Shown piece by piece: positions 5,529-7,597 of a stretch of DNA of 7,597 nt (position 1 is the first letter of the stretch; each line of letters opens with the position of its first letter). This DNA is from an uncultured Clostridia bacterium (GTDB taxonomy: Bacteria; Bacillota_A; Clostridia; Christensenellales; CAG-138). Below the pieces are notes generated by a model. The model saw nothing but the letters and a program-made list of their open reading frames with translations, made no database searches and was not told the origin of the DNA. Made by a program: the position numbers and the translations under genes. Where the stretch lies: assembly GCA_946539625.1 (NCBI GenBank), contig CAMNHT010000059.1, forward strand, positions 1 through 7,597, read 5' to 3'.

Positions 5529-6477
5529 GGCTGACTTCCTTTCGACGCGCGTCCTTTTTGAACCAAAGCTTTCGGAACGTCCTGTCGCTGTTGTAGATCG
5601 CCTCGATGCCCTTGACCAGTTCCGAAAACGCCGCAAGGTCACGCTGCCGGTCGTCTTCGCCGAAGTTTTCGAGTTCGGCAAGCAAGGATGTGTAAAACAC
5701 GCTGTCCTGCGAATATTGCCAGAAATATTCGCCGTTGATCGTTTCTTTATAATGCCAAGGCTTTAAGGAGAGGGCATAGTGGCACAGCTTCAGGTCTCCT
5801 TCCGGCGGCTCCGGAAAGCTGTGCTTGTTCCAGCCCGTCGGCAGATACTTCACGCGGCCGTGGCAGATCACATTCAGATATTCCTGATCCGGGGCAAGAC
5901 AGTCGAACCGGTATTGCGTCAGCATGCGCAGGAACTGTTCCTGCACACGGCGTCTGCGGAATTCGTTCAGGTTCATAACCATCACGCCGGAGTTGAAATA
6001 CGTGTTATGCGGAATGCCGATGATGTCCTCCACATAGTTGGTGAACAGCGGGCTCCGGTCCGTATTCTGCTCGTACGCCGCGGCGAGCAGATACCCTTCG
6101 ACGTCGGTTTTGTACAGCTCGGCGATGTCCTGCAATACAACGATGTCGCTGTCGAGATAGATCGCTTTGTCGTACTGCGGGAATGACGTTTCGATGAACA
6201 GTCTGAAATATGCGTCGACGCTGAAGTAGAACCGCTCCGGCAGCTGTGCACGGATAGGCGCCAGCATTTCCTTTACGTCAAAGAACTCGATGGATACGTT
6301 GTCCGTTTCATGCGCCTTGAGTATCGCCTGATTCCGTTCGGAGATTTCGTTTTTCAGAACGGTGATCCGGTAGGTGTTCTCTGCGGATGTGTTTGCAATA
6401 AGGGAGATCAATGCCACGTCGAGATACGGGACATATTTGTCATTGCAAGCGAAAAAAATCGGTACGGTGGTTTGCAT
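5521..6477 (-). CDS. Glycosyltransferase family 8 protein
   Basis: The product is a 318-residue retaining GT-A-fold glycosyltransferase of family GT8, which uses UDP-sugars with a divalent metal. The start VPIFFACNDKYVPYLDVALISL (about 5-26) is the nucleotide-binding strand. The DxD metal motif is YLDSDIVV (107-114). FNSGVMVMNL (161-170), DQEYLN (197-202), LPTGWN (212-217) and HYALSLKPW (233-241) are the other GT8 landmarks. Residues 260-318 form a charged helical tail. AAGGAG at 6489-6494 lies 11 nt before the ATG. It is followed by and overlaps a PlsC-like acyltransferase gene, suggesting glycolipid or cell-surface glycan assembly. Donor and acceptor cannot be assigned; galactosyl- and glucosyltransferases of this family look alike. 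Confidence 0.92.
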   Translation of the reverse strand: MQTTVPIFFACNDKYVPYLDVALISLIANTSAENTYRITVLKNEISERNQAILKAHETDNVSIEFFDVKEMLAPIRAQLPERFYFSVDAYFRLFIETSFPQYDKAIYLDSDIVVLQDIAELYKTDVEGYLLAAAYEQNTDRSPLFTNYVEDIIGIPHNTYFNSGVMVMNLNEFRRRRVQEQFLRMLTQYRFDCLAPDQEYLNVICHGRVKYLPTGWNKHSFPEPPEGDLKLCHYALSLKPWHYKETINGEYFWQYSQDSVFYTSLLAELENFGEDDRQRDLAAFSELVKGIEAIYNSDRTFRKLWFKKDARRKEVSHG

Positions 6478-6524
6478 GTTTGTTTCTTCTCCTTTTTGAC
6501 AGAAGTCGACGTTTTGATACGGTT

Positions 6525-6553
6525 ATCTTAAATGCGCGCGGTGCGGAAGTAAA
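6525..6553 (-). promoter_or_regulatory. Candidate promoter of the GT8-acyltransferase operon
   Basis: On the reverse strand TTTACT (6553-6548), a 17-bp spacer and TAAGAT (6530-6525) each match four of six consensus positions. The predicted transcript begins near 6518, giving a leader of about 40 nt that contains the AAGGAG ribosome site. The match is moderate, and other AT-rich hexamers nearby cannot be excluded. Confidence 0.45.
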
Positions 6554-6601
6554 GATACTTCACATTTCAGAGGGTCTCCGTTCAAAAGACCGGTCCGAAC
6601 T

Positions 6602-6633
6602 GCAGCGAGAATACACTCTACCGCAGCGAGAAT
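6602..6633. repeat. 21-bp-period direct repeat upstream of XRE gene
   Basis: GCAGCGAGAAT occurs at 6602-6612 and again at 6623-6633, a spacing of 21 bp or two helical turns. Between them lies CACTCTACCG (6614-6623), the same 10-mer that bounds the element at 3649-3658. The second copy ends 12 bp before the -35 box of the XRE gene. The phasing is what an operator for a dimeric regulator would show, but a dispersed repeat is equally possible. Confidence 0.6.
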
Positions 6634-6645
6634 CGCCCTGAAAAC

Positions 6646-6674
6646 TTGCTTTTTTCGACAATATTTGGTATGAT
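6646..6674 (+). promoter_or_regulatory. Promoter of XRE gene, leaderless geometry
   Basis: TTGCTT (6646-6651), a 17-bp spacer and TATGAT (6669-6674) preceded by TGG form an extended -10 promoter. Seven bases separate the hexamer from the ATG at 6682, so the message should start at or one base before the start codon. No Shine-Dalgarno sequence lies before that ATG. A TTG at 6646 and an ATG at 6670 are in frame, but they lie within the promoter itself. Confidence 0.65.
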
Positions 6675-6681
6675 ACCGGGC

Positions 6682-7359
6682 ATGGAAGATGTAAAGAAAA
6701 TCGTATCGCAAAATATCACAAGACTCCGGAAAGACTGCGGGCTGACGCAGGCAGAGCTTGCAAAACGAATCAATTATTCCGACAAAGCGATCTCCCGCTG
6801 GGAAAAAGGCGAGGTCGTTCCCGACCTTGAAACTATTTATGCGCTGAGTGAAGCATTCGGCGTACCGGTCAGCTTGATTACGGAAAAGGCGCCGGAAACG
6901 AAACCGGAAAAGGACGAGGTATCGGCAACGCGGCAGCGTATCCTGTCGCAGATTTTTCTGTTGTGTGAAATCTGGTTTGTCATCTGCGTCATCTATGTGT
7001 ACATCAAGATTACACAGCAGACAAGCATCTGGCAGCTGTTCATCTGGGGGGTGCCTGCAAGCACGCTGGCGCTGTGGTTTTTCACCAGAAAGGAACGGTC
7101 CGGCGTTCTTCTGTTCATTTACGCATCGATTTTTGTCTGGTCGCTGATCACGAGTGTTTACCTGCACCTTCTGGACGCAAATCCGTGGTATCTCTTTTTC
7201 ACCGGTCTGCCTCTGCAGGGACTGCTGATCATCCGATACATCTTCAACTATAAGCAAAGCCTGAAACCGATCCGGCTCTCGCGGCAGAGGCATAAGCCGC
7301 AGCCGGAAACGAGCGACGATACGGAAGACGCCGAGGGAAGAAACGGAACGGCGGTTTAA
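6682..7359 (+). CDS. XRE-family transcriptional regulator with four membrane helices
   Basis: The product is a 225-residue protein with an N-terminal Cro/C1-type helix-turn-helix (about residues 8-64). LTQAELAKRINYSDKAISRWEKGEVVPDLETI (21-52) contains the typical recognition helix SDKAISRWE. A charged linker (68-85) leads to four predicted membrane helices near 89-110, 116-134, 140-162 and 168-188, then a polar cytoplasmic tail rich in acidic residues (208-218). The start at 6682 is preferred because VKKIVSQNITRLRKDCGLTQ is the usual XRE N terminus and the earlier candidates lie in the promoter. The membrane part suggests a sensor tethered to the envelope, but no family function is recognised. 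Targets may be its own promoter or the transporter downstream. Domain call is firm; role is inferred. Confidence 0.88.
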   Translation: MEDVKKIVSQNITRLRKDCGLTQAELAKRINYSDKAISRWEKGEVVPDLETIYALSEAFGVPVSLITEKAPETKPEKDEVSATRQRILSQIFLLCEIWFVICVIYVYIKITQQTSIWQLFIWGVPASTLALWFFTRKERSGVLLFIYASIFVWSLITSVYLHLLDANPWYLFFTGLPLQGLLIIRYIFNYKQSLKPIRLSRQRHKPQPETSDDTEDAEGRNGTAV

Positions 7360-7389
7360 CGGGAATATTTGCTTTTATAGAAATTTTAC

Positions 7390-7418
7390 TTTCCTTTTAC
7401 ATGGGAATGGTTTATACT
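7390..7418 (+). promoter_or_regulatory. Candidate promoter of the downstream transporter gene
   Basis: TATACT (7413-7418) with TTTCCT (7390-7395) at 17 bp forms a promoter with a good -10 and poor -35. The leader would be about 73 nt and contains a small hairpin (ATCCG 7430-7434 with CGGAT 7441-7445). AAGGGGG at 7479-7485 is a plausible ribosome site 12 nt before the ATG. The weak -35 leaves room for activator control. No terminator for the XRE gene is seen before it. Confidence 0.5.
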
Positions 7419-7497
7419 GTAGTCAAACGATCCGTCAATGCGGATTATTTCGCGTACGGAAAAGTTTTACAAAGGAACAAGGGGGTAATTTCACAGC

Positions 7498-7597
7498 ATG
7501 AAAACCAGAAGACTCACCAAAAAAGAGATGATCATCTTTGCGATCGGTCAGCTCGGTTGGTCCATCCTGAGCGGCATCATCGGCGCTTGGTTTGTAA
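7498..7597 (+). CDS. MFS/GPH-type sugar:cation symporter, N-terminal fragment
   Basis: Only the first 33 codons are present before the window ends. They read MKTRRLTKKEMIIFAIGQLG followed by a hydrophobic helix ending in IIGAWFV. A short basic start with LTKKE, then a helix beginning FxIGxLGW, is characteristic of glycoside-pentoside-hexuronide:cation symporters and related Clostridia MFS transporters. The rest of the gene lies outside the window. The substrate cannot be assigned. It follows the membrane XRE gene in the same direction, but has its own promoter-like sequence and leader. Confidence 0.6.
   Translation, partial: MKTRRLTKKEMIIFAIGQLGWSILSGIIGAWFV

Noticed and set aside
5091..5534. 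147-residue forward open frame opposite the acyltransferase
   Set aside because: It is the complement of conserved acyltransferase codons including the H-x4-D motif, with no domain of its own.
6602..6633. CRISPR-like repeat
   Set aside because: Only two 11-bp copies with a 10-bp gap and no cas genes; far too short and few for an array.
6523..7293. 256-residue reverse open frame opposite the XRE gene
   Set aside because: It covers the HTH and membrane segments of a clear forward gene and reads as Arg/Gln-rich noise.

Overview
The window looks like chromosomal DNA from a Gram-positive anaerobe of the Clostridia type (Bacillota). The evidence is an adjacent walJ-rlmH pair, a DegV-family protein, an ECF-type vitamin transporter subunit, a GT8 glycosyltransferase and an XRE regulator with membrane helices, all in moderately GC-rich coding sequence with strong GC bias at third codon positions. 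No phage, transposon, CRISPR array, rRNA or complete tRNA is visible. A lineage below class cannot be assigned from the sequence alone.

Layout. Bases 1-311 carry no convincing complete gene, but hold a forward terminator and a hairpin that probably ends the first reverse-strand operon. Bases 312-2256 (reverse strand) are a tight three-gene operon read as walJ-type metallo-beta-lactamase, then rlmH, then a YgjP/DUF45 metalloprotease, joined by two ATGA stop/start overlaps. A 79-bp divergent spacer separates it from a forward pair, ispE (isoprenoid synthesis) and an ECF transporter S component. A structured spacer follows, then a forward degV-family gene that has its own promoter and Shine-Dalgarno site. 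A long convergent hairpin ends degV and also faces the reverse-strand pair that follows, a GT8 glycosyltransferase upstream of a PlsC-like acyltransferase (8-nt overlap). After another divergent spacer come a forward XRE regulator with four predicted membrane helices and the first 33 codons of a probable GPH-family sugar:cation symporter, cut by the window end.

How the genes work together. Most are housekeeping: rRNA modification (rlmH), the MEP pathway (ispE), vitamin uptake (ECF-S) and fatty-acid binding (degV). The glycosyltransferase and acyltransferase probably serve one envelope or glycolipid process. The membrane-bound regulator may control itself or the neighbouring transporter.

Most unusual points. 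(1) Three genes (the walJ-type gene, ispE and the XRE regulator) have an extended -10 element (TGN plus hexamer) only 6-7 nt before the start codon and no Shine-Dalgarno site at a usable distance, which predicts leaderless mRNAs; two of these promoters face each other in the 79-bp spacer. (2) A short degenerate repeat related to ATTCTCGCTGCGGTAGAGTG occurs in two separate intergenic regions, each just upstream of a predicted promoter. I see no clearly new multi-gene system.
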